A stretch of 64,000 nt of DNA from Streptomyces hundungensis (GTDB lineage Bacteria; Actinomycetota; Actinomycetes; Streptomycetales; Streptomycetaceae): NCBI RefSeq assembly GCF_003627815.1, contig NZ_CP032698.1, positions 7,812,001 to 7,876,000 of the forward strand, in the 5' to 3' direction. Position 1 is the first letter of the stretch, and every line of letters begins with the position of its first letter. The notes under the pieces are model-generated. The model saw nothing but the letters and a program-made list of their open reading frames with translations, had not been told where the DNA came from and made no database searches. Below, one piece after another: positions 49,665 to 58,965 of the stretch. The position numbers and the translations under genes are program-made.

Positions 49665-50636
49665 TCAGGGGGCGGCGTCGAGCCCGGCCCGCTGGGGAAC
49701 GACGGTGTACCGGGGGTCCTCGGCCGATGCGACGCCCGCGGCGAAGATGCCGAAGCGGGTACAGACCGAGCCCGCAAGCAGCGCGACCCCGCTCGCGACG
49801 GCGACCGGGCGGCGGTGGCCGGCCAGCGCGCCCGCCAACGCGCCGACCGCGGACAGGACCTCGGCCGCCTTGAGCAGAGCCCCCGCCCGGCCCTCTTCGT
49901 AGGTCTCGGCCACCATGCCCAGACGGCGCCGGGCACACCGGGTCGCGGCCGCCTCGGCGAGCGCGGCGAGCGGAGCGGCGCAGCGCGCCGGGGTGTTCTC
50001 GTGCGACGGCCCGACGACCAGAGCCATCCCGGCGGCCGCCGCGGTCGCCGACGCCGCGAAGAGATAGGGCAGTTCACGGTGGGCGCCGTGCCAGGCCGGC
50101 ACCGCCGTGTCGGCCGCGAGGACCGCCGTGTACGAGGCGACGGCCGGCCCGAGCAGGGCCGCCCCCGCCGTGGCGGCCGCGCCGGCGCGGGGCAGCCGTC
50201 CGGTCACGCTCGTCAGGGCGGCCGCGCCGGCGGCCGGCCCGTAGACCGCGAGCAGCCACGACCCCACGCTCATCGGCGAGGTCGGCTTGAACACCCGCAG
50301 CATGTTCGCGAACCGGCCCGGCCGGCCGAGGTCGTGGACGAGGGCCGCCGCGGACAGCGACACGGCCGCCAGCGAGGACAGCTTCATGGCGGACGCCGTA
50401 GTCGGACGCCCTGTCAGCTGGGCCCCCGCGGCGAGGACCGAGCCCGCGCCGGCCAGCCCGCCGAGGAAGAAGTACCCGGCGATGTCCTGGGGCGCCCACG
50501 ACGGCGCCTTGATGATGGGCCTGCCGTAGTACGACGCGAACTCGGCGCGCGGCACCATGAGTTGCTCGCCCCGCCGACCCCGTCGTCGCCCGGCGCCCTT
50601 CCCGTCGGACGCCCGCGCCGTGCCTGCCTCGCTCAT
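49665..50636 (-). CDS. NrfD-type membrane subunit of formate dehydrogenase
   Basis: The 323-residue product is a polytopic NrfD/PsrC-like membrane anchor with about eight hydrophobic helices. The GYFFLGGLAGAGSVLAAG helix, the HDLGRPGRFANMLRVFKPTSP loop and SVGSWLLAVYGP are typical. It should pass electrons from the iron-sulfur subunit to the quinone pool. The ATG overlaps the TGA of the iron-sulfur gene. The use of NrfD instead of a cytochrome b subunit implies a heme-free quinone link. Confidence 0.88.
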   Translation of the reverse strand: MSEAGTARASDGKGAGRRRGRRGEQLMVPRAEFASYYGRPIIKAPSWAPQDIAGYFFLGGLAGAGSVLAAGAQLTGRPTTASAMKLSSLAAVSLSAAALVHDLGRPGRFANMLRVFKPTSPMSVGSWLLAVYGPAAGAAALTSVTGRLPRAGAAATAGAALLGPAVASYTAVLAADTAVPAWHGAHRELPYLFAASATAAAAGMALVVGPSHENTPARCAAPLAALAEAAATRCARRRLGMVAETYEEGRAGALLKAAEVLSAVGALAGALAGHRRPVAVASGVALLAGSVCTRFGIFAAGVASAEDPRYTVVPQRAGLDAAP

Positions 50637-51583
50637 CGTGAGTCCCTCCGTCGTACGACCGCGGGCAGCGCGAAGGACGCGGCCATCCCGCCCAGCAGAG
50701 CGAGCGCTGCCGCGCCCGCGTGCTTCCACATGGCGGGCAGATCGCGGGTGGTGACCACGGGCGCGGGCGGCAGCCCATAGACCTCCGGCTCGTCGAGCAG
50801 CAGGAAGAACGCCCCGTCCCCGCCGACGCCGTCGTGGTCCTCATGGCCGTACAGACGCGCCCCCGCCACACCCGAGTCCCGCAACTGGCCGACCCGCAGC
50901 GCGGCCCGCTCGCGCAGCTCCTCCAGCGGCCCGAACTGGATGGACTGCGTCGGGCAGGCCTTCGCACAGGCCGGCTCCTGCCCCGCGCCGAGACGGTCGT
51001 AGCACAGGGTGCACTTGAACGCCCGCCCGTCGCCCGGCCGTTGCTCGATCACGCCGTACGGGCAGGCGGGCACGCAGTAGCCGCAGCCGTTGCAGATGTC
51101 CTCCTGTACGACGACCGTGCCGAACTCGGTGCGGAACAGCGAGCCGGTGGGGCACACGTCCAGGCAGGCGGCGTGGGTGCAGTGCTTGCACACGTCGGAC
51201 GACATCAGCCACCGCAGTTCGCCGGCCGCACCCGAGGCGGCGGACTGTCCCGCGACGCCGTCGGGAGGGGTCGGGGTCGTGAACTGGCCGTCCAGCAAAG
51301 GGAGTTGAGTGCGTCCTTCGGGTGCGGGGCTCTGTTGCTCGATGAACGCGACGTGGCGCCAGGTCGAGGCGCCGAGACCCTGGGTGTTGTCGTAGCTCAT
51401 GCCGGTGAGCGAGAGCCCGTCCTCGGGGATCGCGTTCCACTCCTTGCACGCCACCTCGCAGGCCTTGCAGCCGATGCACACCGAGGTGTCGGTGAAGAAC
51501 CCCACGCGCGGCGGCGGTTCGGCGTGGCCCGCGTCGCGCGCCGGATCGGGCTCGGGCCCGCTCAGCGGGTGACGACCCGTCAT
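50633..51583 (-). CDS. Formate dehydrogenase iron-sulfur (beta) subunit
   Basis: The 316-residue ferredoxin-type subunit has four Cys clusters for 4Fe-4S centres: CIGCKACEVACKEWN, CKHCTHAACLDVCPTGS, CNGCGYCVPACPYG and a last set CTLC...CAKACPTQSIQFG. A C-terminal hydrophobic helix (AGAAALALLGGMAASFAL) anchors it to the membrane near the NrfD subunit. It transfers electrons from the molybdenum/tungsten subunit. Both ends overlap neighbouring genes by 4 nt. Confidence 0.94.
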   Translation of the reverse strand: MTGRHPLSGPEPDPARDAGHAEPPPRVGFFTDTSVCIGCKACEVACKEWNAIPEDGLSLTGMSYDNTQGLGASTWRHVAFIEQQSPAPEGRTQLPLLDGQFTTPTPPDGVAGQSAASGAAGELRWLMSSDVCKHCTHAACLDVCPTGSLFRTEFGTVVVQEDICNGCGYCVPACPYGVIEQRPGDGRAFKCTLCYDRLGAGQEPACAKACPTQSIQFGPLEELRERAALRVGQLRDSGVAGARLYGHEDHDGVGGDGAFFLLLDEPEVYGLPPAPVVTTRDLPAMWKHAGAAALALLGGMAASFALPAVVRRRDSR

Positions 51584-54500
51584 TTCCGTACCTCCGTCCC
51601 CGTCGTACCGGTGATGCCCGCCCGCTTGCGGTACTCCGCCACCAGTTTCGGCAGATCGGGCCCGCGCGGTCGGCGGCCGGGGCGGATGTCCGCGGTGAGC
51701 GCCTTGTCCTCCTGGATGTGCGAGTTGGGGTCCAGGGCGATCGCGAGCAGTTCGTTGGCGGCGTCCCCCGTGACCATCCCGTTGGGTCCCCAGTGGAAGG
51801 GCAGACCGATCTGGTGCACGGTGCGGCCGTGCACCGTCAGGGGCCTGATCCGCTCAGTGACGAGCACACGGGCCTCGATCGCGTTGCGGGCCGTGACGAT
51901 GGTGGCCCAGCCGGTGTGCTCAAGCCCGCGCTCGGCGGCCAGTTGGGGGGAGACCTCGCAGAACAACTCCGGCTGGAGCTCGGCCAGATGGGACGACCAG
52001 CGGCTCATGCCACCCGCCGTGAAGTGCTCGGTGAGGCGATGGGTGGTGACGATGTACGGGAAGACGTCGGCGCCCGGCTCGTCGCCGCTGGGGTGGTAAC
52101 GGTTGCCTTCCCTCGGGAGCAGTTGACGCACCGGGGAGCGGGGCGTCGAGGGGTGGAGGTGGTTGCCGAACGGCGAGTCCTGCGGCTCGTAGTGGGTGGG
52201 CAGCGGCCCGTCCTCCAGGCCGGCGGGCGCGTACAGCCAGCCCTTCCCGTCGGCCTGCATGATGAACGGGTCGTCACCGCGCAGCGCGTCCGGCCCCGTG
52301 GCGTCGGCGGCGGGGACGTGGTCGGGGGCCAGGTCGGGAATGAAGTCGGGGACGTCGTGGCCGGTCCACTTGGCGCCGGCACCGTCCCACCACACATACG
52401 CCTTGCGTTCGCTCCAGGGCGTTCCGTCCGGCGCGGCCGAGGCGCGGTTGTACAGGATGCGCCGGTTGGCGGGCCATGCCCAGGCCCACTCGGCGGCGAC
52501 CCAGTCCTGCTCGGCGCCCGGTGTGCGACGGGCGGCCTGGTTGACGCCGTCCGCGTACACCCCGCAATAGATCCAGCAACCGCACCGCGTCGAGCCGTCG
52601 TCCTTGAGCTCGGTGTAGGCGGACAGCGGCGCACCATCGGGACCATGGCCGTTGATCTCGGCGAGCACGGCCGCCGCGACCGGTTCGTCCAGCGGGCCGT
52701 CCACCGGATAGTCCCAGGTCAGATCCTGTACGGGCCGATCCATCGGGTCGTTTGACGCGGCCAGCTTGGCCTTGATGCGCCGGCCCAGGTGGTACATGAA
52801 CCACAGATCGCTGCGCGCATCGCCCTCGGGCTCGACCGCCGCGTGATGCCACTGGAGCCACCGGTTGGTGTTGGTGAAGGAACCCGACTTCTCCGTGTGC
52901 GCCGCGGCCGGGAAGAAGAACACCTCGGTGGCGATGGACCGGGTGCGCAGCTCGCCCGTCTCGATCTCGGGGCCGTCCTGCCACCAGGTCGCCGACTCGA
53001 TGAGCGAGAAGTCCCTGACCACCAGCCACTCCAGCTCAGCCATTCCGAGCCGCTGCAACCGCGTGTTGGCCGAACCCACGGCAGGGTTCTCGCCCAGCAG
53101 GAAGTACCCCTTGCACACCCCGTCGAGCTGCGCCATCACCGTGTCGTACGTTGAGTGCGAACCGGTCAGCCGCGGCAGGTGATCGAAGCAGAAGTCGTTG
53201 TCCGCGGTCGCCGCCTCGCCGTAGTACGCCCGCAGGAGGCTGACGAAGTACGCCCGCATGTTGCCCCAGAAGCCCTTCTCGGTGCGACTGGCCCTGATGA
53301 AGTCGTCCAGCGTCTCGTGCTCGTGTGCGTGCGGCATCGGCAGATAACCGGGCAGCAGGTTGTACAGGGTGGGGATGTCGCTGGAGCCCTGGATCGAGGC
53401 GTGGCCGCGCAGCGCCTGGATTCCGCCGCCGGGACGGCCGATGTTGCCCAGCAGCAACTGGAGCACGCACGCGGCACGGATGTACTGGGAGCCGACCGAG
53501 TGCTGGGTCCAGCCCACCGCGTACACGAACGCGCTCGTCCGCTCGCGGCCCGAGTTCGCGGTGAGGTCCTCGCACACCCGCAGGAACGCCGCGCGCTCCA
53601 CCCCGCACGTCTGCTCCACCAACTCCGGTGTGTAGCGCGCGTAGTGGCGTTTGAGGACCTGGTACACGCAGCGCGGATGCCTGAGGGTCTCGTCGCGTGG
53701 CGTGTCGTGGCCGGTCTGGGCGCCGCCCGAACCGTGCGCCTCGGGCCCGCCCATGTGGCGGGTCCGCTCCTCGTACTGCTCGTCCACGGCGCCGGCCGGC
53801 GCCTGCACCCCGACGCCCTCGTACTGCCAGCTCGACGGGTCGTAGCGGTGGCCGTCCTCGTCGAGGCCGGAGAAGACCCCGTCGAGGTCCTCGGTGTCGC
53901 GGAAGTCCTCGCCGACCAGCGTCGCCGCGTTGGTGTAGGCGAGGACGTACTCGCGGAAGTCCTTCTCCTCGGTCAGGACGTAGTTGATGATCCCGCCCAG
54001 GAACGCGATGTCGCTGCCCGCCCGGATCGGCACATGCAGATCGGCCAGGGCGCTGGTCCGGGTGAAACGCGGATCCACATGGATGACCCGGGCGCCGCGC
54101 GCTTTGGCCTCCATCACCCACTGGAAGCCGACCGGGTGCGCCTCGGCGAAGTTGGAACCCTGGATGACGATGCAGTCGGCGTGCTGGAGGTCCTGCATGA
54201 ACGTGGTGGCTCCGCCGCGCCCGAACGAGGTGCCGAGGCCGGTGACCGTGGAGCTGTGACACACCCGCGCCTGGTTCTCCACCTGGACCACGCCGAGGCC
54301 CGTGAGGAGCTTCTTGATCAGGTAGTTCTCCTCGTTGTCCAGCGTCGCTCCGCCCAGGCTCGCGATGCCGAGGGTGCGCGCGGTCCGCTTGCCCTCGTGC
54401 TCCCACTCCCAGGTGCGCCGCCGGGTCTCGACGACACGGTCGGCCACCATGTCCATGGCGGTCTCCAGATCCAGCGGCTCCCAGTCGGTGCCATACGGCC

Positions 54501-54825
54501 TGCGGTACAGCACCTGGTGCCCGCGGGAGGAGCCCGTGGTCAGCTGGAGGGTGGCCGACCCCTTGGGGCAGAGCCGTCCGCGACTGATCGGAGAGTCGGG
54601 ATCGCCCTCGATCTGGACGACCTTGTCGTCCTTGACGTAGATCTGCTGGCCGCAGCCGACCGCGCAGTACGGGCAGATGGAGCGCACCACCCGGTCGGCG
54701 GTTTCGGTACGGGGCCTGAGCCGCTCGGTGTGCTCCGACTTCGCCGCGACGCCCCGGCCCAGCGGATCGGCTCCGGTGAGCTGACGGTAGAGGGGCCAGC
54801 TTCTGGCCCGCTTGCGCACACCCAT
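51580..54825 (-). CDS. Formate dehydrogenase catalytic (alpha) subunit, Cys form
   Basis: The 1081-residue molybdopterin oxidoreductase has an N-terminal 4Fe-4S site (CPYCAVGCG, later GRLCPKG; Cys51, 54, 58, 86). The molybdopterin domains include GSNFAEAHPVGFQWVMEA and LLLGNIGRPGGGIQALRG. At the position that is selenocysteine in E. coli FdnG it has Cys189 in ARVCHSSTV, with the adjacent His, so formate oxidation is expected. The frame has no in-frame TGA. ATG 54825 has AGGAAG at 6 nt. There is no clear twin-Arg signal. The formate dehydrogenase maturation genes fdhD and fdhE are not in this window. Confidence 0.94.
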   Translation of the reverse strand: MGVRKRARSWPLYRQLTGADPLGRGVAAKSEHTERLRPRTETADRVVRSICPYCAVGCGQQIYVKDDKVVQIEGDPDSPISRGRLCPKGSATLQLTTGSSRGHQVLYRRPYGTDWEPLDLETAMDMVADRVVETRRRTWEWEHEGKRTARTLGIASLGGATLDNEENYLIKKLLTGLGVVQVENQARVCHSSTVTGLGTSFGRGGATTFMQDLQHADCIVIQGSNFAEAHPVGFQWVMEAKARGARVIHVDPRFTRTSALADLHVPIRAGSDIAFLGGIINYVLTEEKDFREYVLAYTNAATLVGEDFRDTEDLDGVFSGLDEDGHRYDPSSWQYEGVGVQAPAGAVDEQYEERTRHMGGPEAHGSGGAQTGHDTPRDETLRHPRCVYQVLKRHYARYTPELVEQTCGVERAAFLRVCEDLTANSGRERTSAFVYAVGWTQHSVGSQYIRAACVLQLLLGNIGRPGGGIQALRGHASIQGSSDIPTLYNLLPGYLPMPHAHEHETLDDFIRASRTEKGFWGNMRAYFVSLLRAYYGEAATADNDFCFDHLPRLTGSHSTYDTVMAQLDGVCKGYFLLGENPAVGSANTRLQRLGMAELEWLVVRDFSLIESATWWQDGPEIETGELRTRSIATEVFFFPAAAHTEKSGSFTNTNRWLQWHHAAVEPEGDARSDLWFMYHLGRRIKAKLAASNDPMDRPVQDLTWDYPVDGPLDEPVAAAVLAEINGHGPDGAPLSAYTELKDDGSTRCGCWIYCGVYADGVNQAARRTPGAEQDWVAAEWAWAWPANRRILYNRASAAPDGTPWSERKAYVWWDGAGAKWTGHDVPDFIPDLAPDHVPAADATGPDALRGDDPFIMQADGKGWLYAPAGLEDGPLPTHYEPQDSPFGNHLHPSTPRSPVRQLLPREGNRYHPSGDEPGADVFPYIVTTHRLTEHFTAGGMSRWSSHLAELQPELFCEVSPQLAAERGLEHTGWATIVTARNAIEARVLVTERIRPLTVHGRTVHQIGLPFHWGPNGMVTGDAANELLAIALDPNSHIQEDKALTADIRPGRRPRGPDLPKLVAEYRKRAGITGTTGTEVRK

Positions 54826-54965
54826 GGGAGCTTCCTCTCTGCGCCCGCCGTCCGCGACCGTGGTCGGCGCCTCTCCCAGGCTCACCCGCCGAGCGCGCTA
54901 CGGCGACCGGAGGCGGTGGGCGCCCCGTGGCCCGACGGGCCCGCTGCGCTCCGGGCTCCTCGGCC

Positions 54966-55502
54966 TCAGAAGGGGAGGTCGGCGGCGGCCGTGATCCGCG
55001 CCCCCATGTTGCGTTCCATCATGCGCAGGGCGGCCTCGGCGAGGTCCTCATGGATGTGGGCGACGGCGTCGCGCGGCACCGTCACCTTCAGATGCCGGAT
55101 GTGCGCGTCCAGCGCCGAGTAGAGGACGCACTGCTCGGTGACCTGGCCGCACAGCACCACATGGTCGACGCCCTGCTGGCCCAGCAGGTATTCGAGCGGC
55201 GTCTCGAAGAAGATCGAATGGCGGGCCTTGACGACGAACAACGACTCCTTCTCCGGCGCGATCGGCCGCACCAGATCGGCGTGCGGCCCGCGCAGCGCGG
55301 TGTCGAGCAGCTCCCCGTGGTGGGATCGCCATTCGCCGAAGTTGTCGTTGGCGTAGATCACCGGGACATCGCTCCGGCGGGCGGCGGCCAGGAGCTCCGC
55401 CACGGTGGGCAGGATGGACTTCACGGAGGGAACGAGCAGGTGGGCGTCTTCGTGCTCATAGGTGTTGATCATGTCGATGACGATCAGCGCCGTGTTTCCC
55501 AT
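54966..55502 (-). CDS. Isochorismatase-family cysteine hydrolase
   Basis: The 178-residue product has the catalytic Asp in LIVIDMINTYEHEDA, Lys in FVVKARHSIFFETPL and Cys in LCGQVTEQCVLYSALDA, the triad of isochorismatase-like hydrolases and nicotinamidases. The substrate cannot be told. ATG 55502 gives the usual short N-terminus; ATG 55514 is possible. It is read in the same direction as the formate dehydrogenase operon, 140 nt upstream of it. Confidence 0.9.
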   Translation of the reverse strand: MGNTALIVIDMINTYEHEDAHLLVPSVKSILPTVAELLAAARRSDVPVIYANDNFGEWRSHHGELLDTALRGPHADLVRPIAPEKESLFVVKARHSIFFETPLEYLLGQQGVDHVVLCGQVTEQCVLYSALDAHIRHLKVTVPRDAVAHIHEDLAEAALRMMERNMGARITAAADLPF

Positions 55503-55608
55503 GCGACTACCCATGCGCCCATCTTGCGCCGCTCCCGTGCCCGCTGCGATCGGAGCGGGCATGTCCTGTCATGTCCTGTGTGCCGCCGGGCGACGCGCGC
55601 GGACAGGC

Positions 55609-55637
55609 GTGAGCGGACCGCACTGCGGTCCGCTCAC
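55609..55637 (-). terminator. Hairpin downstream of DUF6381 gene
   Basis: Two perfect 14-nt arms (GTGAGCGGACCGCA / TGCGGTCCGCTCAC) are separated by one nucleotide, 27 nt after the stop of the gene at 55665. There is no U tract. Confidence 0.6.
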
Positions 55638-55664
55638 GGGTGCCCCCCTGCCGCCCGGTGGGGG

Positions 55665-55847
55665 CTAGCCGGCCGACGGGAGGGCCGGCTCCGCCTCCTG
55701 TTCGCACCGTTCCTGGAGACGGCGCGCCTTGTCCTGAAGACGCCGACGCAGCTCGGGGTCGCGGGCGCGCTCCGCCGCCTTGCCGAGCTCCCGGATCTGG
55801 GCGCGGAAGTGCTGGACGCTTCTGCCGAAGTGACTGGTCGTGTTCAT
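55665..55847 (-). CDS. DUF6381-family small coiled-coil protein
   Basis: The 60-residue product is very charged and helical (FRAQIRELGKAAERARD, RRRLQDKARRLQERCEQEAE), the DUF6381 pattern, and probably forms a coiled coil. The ATG 55847 has GGCGGAG about 7 nt upstream. The frame stays open upstream to a GTG at 56072 that lies just after a SigB-type promoter, so a 135-residue form from a leaderless start cannot be excluded. Confidence 0.75.
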   Translation of the reverse strand: MNTTSHFGRSVQHFRAQIRELGKAAERARDPELRRRLQDKARRLQERCEQEAEPALPSAG

Positions 55848-56054
55848 GGACGCTCCGCCGTTCTGCGAGAAGGGGTGTACTCGGGGTTCCGCCGTGGTCC
55901 GTTCCGGGGCCGGCCCGCGTCGTGGCCCACTGACGCGGGCCGGGCGGTACGCACGCGCTCCGACGGGCGGGCCTGTGGTGGCCGCCGCGTCGAGACACGC
56001 GCACGGGGCACAGCCGGAAGGGACCCGCGCAGGGAAGACCTGTCCTGCGGATGC

Positions 56055-56106
56055 GCCTCCGGTCCGAAGCACAACGTCCGTTTGCCCTCGACCCCTGTCC
56101 GTAAAC
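56055..56106 (-). promoter_or_regulatory. SigB-type promoter GTTT-N15-GGGCAA with conserved 21-bp leader
   Basis: On the minus strand GTTT (56106-56103), 15 nt and GGGCAA (56087-56082) are followed by a block identical over 21 bp (56055-56075) to 26036-26056 upstream of the second sigma gene. The two regions align over 52 bp without gaps. Confidence 0.65.
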
Positions 56107-56202
56107 GGTCCCGTCCGTGTTCCGCACGCTTCAAGGCCGTTGGTCACGGCGCCCGGGACCTTGGATCCGCTGCGGTCCGACGGGGCCACCCATGACGCGG
56201 TC

Positions 56203-57030
56203 TCACATACGACGCCACCGTGCCGAGGCGAACGAGAAGGCGCCGAACAACATCAGTCCGATCGCGACGGCCACCAGCAGCCACGGTCCGGCCGGTGTGC
56301 CGGCCAGGCTGCGCAAGGTGGCGTCCACCCCCTTGGCCTGCTCGGGGTCGAAACGGATGGCCGCCACCAGAACGAAGATTCCGGCCGCCGTCGCGACCAT
56401 GCCACGGGCCACTCCGCCACCCACTCCGAGGGCGGTGACGACCTGCCGGGTTCCGGTGGGCGTGGCCGCGAGGTCGAGGCGGCGCAGGAAGCGGCGCATC
56501 GCCGCGCGGACGGCGAGCACCACGCCGATACCGGCGAGCACACAGCCCGCCGCGCCCACCAAGGGCTGCCCGTAAGGGAGTTGGAGTGCCGTGCGGGTCC
56601 AGTCACGGGACTTGGCGTTGCCGTTGGAGCCGCGGTCGGTGCCGGCGGCGAAGGTGACCGTTCCCCAGCACACCGTGGCGTAGAACACCGCTCGGCCGCC
56701 GTCCATCAGCCGCGAGGCGAGCTTGCGGTTGCCGCCGCGCGCCCGGACCGCCCGGATCCCGCGCCACAGGGCCATGCAGCCGAAGCCGACGGCCAGCGCC
56801 CACAGCACCGCCGCGCCGAAGGGCCGCGTGGAGACCTCGGCGAGGGCTCCCTCACGGTCCGCCTGGCCGCCGCCGCTTCCGACGGCGATACGGATGGCCA
56901 ATACGCCGATCAGGACGTACACGACGCCCCGGGCCACGAATCCGGCCCGGCCCGCGGCGCTCACCGTGTCCGTTCCCGACAGTCGGTTCCCCGCCCCGCC
57001 GCGGCTTCTCTGTATGTGTGACGACGTCAC
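56203..57030 (-). CDS. DUF1206 membrane protein
   Basis: The 275-residue product has six predicted transmembrane helices arranged as three similar pairs, each preceded by an RxG-type motif. Examples are GRAGFVARGVVYVLIGVLAI, MDGGRAVFYATVCWGTVTF and GVARGMVATAAGIFVLVAA. This matches DUF1206, a family of unknown function. The start is GTG 57030. It lies 117 nt downstream of the catalase gene, on the same strand. Confidence 0.88.
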   Translation of the reverse strand: MTSSHIQRSRGGAGNRLSGTDTVSAAGRAGFVARGVVYVLIGVLAIRIAVGSGGGQADREGALAEVSTRPFGAAVLWALAVGFGCMALWRGIRAVRARGGNRKLASRLMDGGRAVFYATVCWGTVTFAAGTDRGSNGNAKSRDWTRTALQLPYGQPLVGAAGCVLAGIGVVLAVRAAMRRFLRRLDLAATPTGTRQVVTALGVGGGVARGMVATAAGIFVLVAAIRFDPEQAKGVDATLRSLAGTPAGPWLLVAVAIGLMLFGAFSFASARWRRM

Positions 57031-57147
57031 GCTGCTCTCGCCTTCCCCGGTCCCTGGGGCGCGAGGACGCGCCCTTGTCGCCGGGTGCCCAAGGACGCCG
57101 GGCTCATGCGCGCCCGGCGTCCTGAACGCCCTCGGGGAGGGCGGGGG

Positions 57148-58671
57148 TCAGGCCTTGGCCTGCATGTCCCGCCGTGCGGGGTTGCCCTGCTCCTCGGCCT
57201 TGGGGTCCTTTTCGTGCGCCTTGGCGCGCACCCCCTGCTCGATGCGCTGACCGATCGTCTTGTCGATGTTGGACCAGTACTGGAAGGCCCGTTGCAGCAC
57301 GGGCTCGGTGACCCCGTTCAGGAGATGGCCGACCACGTTGTCCACCAGCCGGTCACGGGCCGCGTCGTCGAAGACCTCGCGCACCATCGTGCCCGGCTGG
57401 CCCCAGTCGTCGTCCTCGGCGTGATCGACGTATGCCGCCCGGGTGATCTCACCGTCGGCGTACCAGCTCGGCGGGTTGCCGTACCGCTCGGTGTCTGCCG
57501 CCGGGCCGCCCTTGGAGTTCGGGGCGTAGACCGGGTCGGTGGTCTTGCGGTACGCCATCGCCCCGTCCTTGGAGTAGGTGTTCACCGGGACCACCGGGGC
57601 GTTGACGGGCAGCTGCTGGTAGTTGCCCCCGATGCGGTGGCGGTGCGCGTCGGCGTACGAGAACAGCCGGGCCAGCAGCATCCGGTCCGGGCTCGGGCCG
57701 ATGCCGGGGACCAGGTTGTTGGGCTGGAAGGCGGCCTGCTCGATCTCGGCGTGGTTGTCGGTGGGGTTGCGGTCCAGGGTCATCCGGCCGACCTGGATCA
57801 GCGGGTAGTCGCCGTGCGGCCACACCTTGGTCAGGTCGAACGGGTTGAACCGGTAGGTCGACGCCTCCTCGTACGGCATGATCTGCACGTGCAGCGTCCA
57901 GCTCGGGTAGTCCCCGTCGCGGATGTGCTCGAAGAGGTCCCGTGTGTGGTAGTCCGTGTCCGCCGCGGCCATCTGGTCGGCCTCGTGCTGGGTGAAGTAT
58001 TCGATGCCCTGGTCGGTCTTGAAGTGGTACTTCACCCAGAAGCGCTCACCCTGCGCGTTGATCCACATGTAGGTGTGCGAGGTGTAGCCGTTCATGTGGC
58101 GCCAGGTGCGCGGAATGCCCCGATCACCCATCAGCCAGGTGACCTGGTGGGCCGACTCGGGGGAGAGGGTCCAGAAGTCCCACTGCATGTCGTGGTCGCG
58201 CAGATTGTTGTCCGCGCGGCGCTTCTGGGAGCGGATGAAGTGCTGGAACTTCATCGGGTCCTTGACGAAGAACACGGGGGTGTTGTTGCCCACCATGTCG
58301 TAATTGCCTTCGCTGGTGTAGAACTTCAGCGCGAAGCCCCGGGGGTCCCGCCAGGTGTCCGGGCTGCCGCGCTCCCCGGCGACGGTCGAGAACCGGGCGA
58401 CCAGTTCGGTCCTGGTGCCGGGCTGGAAGAGCGCGGCCTTGGTGTAGGCACTGACGTCATGGGTCACTTCGAAGTGCCCGAAGGCACCGCTGCCCTTGGC
58501 GTGCGGCTGGCGCTCGGGGATGCGCTCCCGGTTGAACTGCGCCATCTGCTCGATGAGATAGGCGTCCTGCAACAGGATCGGCCCACCCGGGCCGACCGTG
58601 AGGGAGTGTTCATCGCTCTCCACCGGAGCACCGGAATCGGACGTGGTGGCGGGGCGTGGAGTGTCGGTCAT
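57148..58671 (-). CDS. katA: Monofunctional heme catalase
   Basis: The 507-residue small-subunit catalase has the catalytic His57 in [17 protein letters not shown], Asn130 in [10 protein letters not shown] and the proximal heme ligand Tyr339 in [14 protein letters not shown]. It decomposes hydrogen peroxide in the cytoplasm. ATG 58671 has GGAGGG at about 8 nt. It lies directly downstream of an amino-acid oxidase gene on the same strand; that enzyme makes hydrogen peroxide. No Fur-type or CatR operator is recognisable by eye in the 294-bp upstream gap (58672-58965), where I see no other feature. Confidence 0.97.
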   Translation of the reverse strand: MTDTPRPATTSDSGAPVESDEHSLTVGPGGPILLQDAYLIEQMAQFNRERIPERQPHAKGSGAFGHFEVTHDVSAYTKAALFQPGTRTELVARFSTVAGERGSPDTWRDPRGFALKFYTSEGNYDMVGNNTPVFFVKDPMKFQHFIRSQKRRADNNLRDHDMQWDFWTLSPESAHQVTWLMGDRGIPRTWRHMNGYTSHTYMWINAQGERFWVKYHFKTDQGIEYFTQHEADQMAAADTDYHTRDLFEHIRDGDYPSWTLHVQIMPYEEASTYRFNPFDLTKVWPHGDYPLIQVGRMTLDRNPTDNHAEIEQAAFQPNNLVPGIGPSPDRMLLARLFSYADAHRHRIGGNYQQLPVNAPVVPVNTYSKDGAMAYRKTTDPVYAPNSKGGPAADTERYGNPPSWYADGEITRAAYVDHAEDDDWGQPGTMVREVFDDAARDRLVDNVVGHLLNGVTEPVLQRAFQYWSNIDKTIGQRIEQGVRAKAHEKDPKAEEQGNPARRDMQAKA

Positions 58672-58965
58672 CGGTCTGCCCTCCGTCATACGGTGCGGGG
58701 TGCAACGCTGCTCAGCCACGACCCGGAAGAGGAACCGTGGCACTACGCGTGTAGCCCGCCCCGCCCCGCGGCAAACCCGTACGCATCGGTCGGAAGGGCC
58801 CCGGCGAGGACCCCATCCTTCGCACGGAGCCGACCCCGCCAGCGCCGTCGGGCCCCGTCGTCCGCGCCACCCCGCCGAGGAGGCGCGGCCGGGGGCCCTG
58901 ACGAAACGACCCGGACGGCGGGGCCGAACGGCCCTCTCGCCACGCCCGGGCCGTCGCTGTTCGGA

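Noticed and set aside
51580-54825. Selenocysteine use in formate dehydrogenase
   Set aside because: The codon at the active-site position is TGT/TGC for Cys (ARVCHSS) and no in-frame TGA is present.
53155-55122. 655-codon plus-strand frame opposite the formate dehydrogenase alpha gene
   Set aside because: It shows no domain and is fully explained by codon bias of the minus-strand gene.
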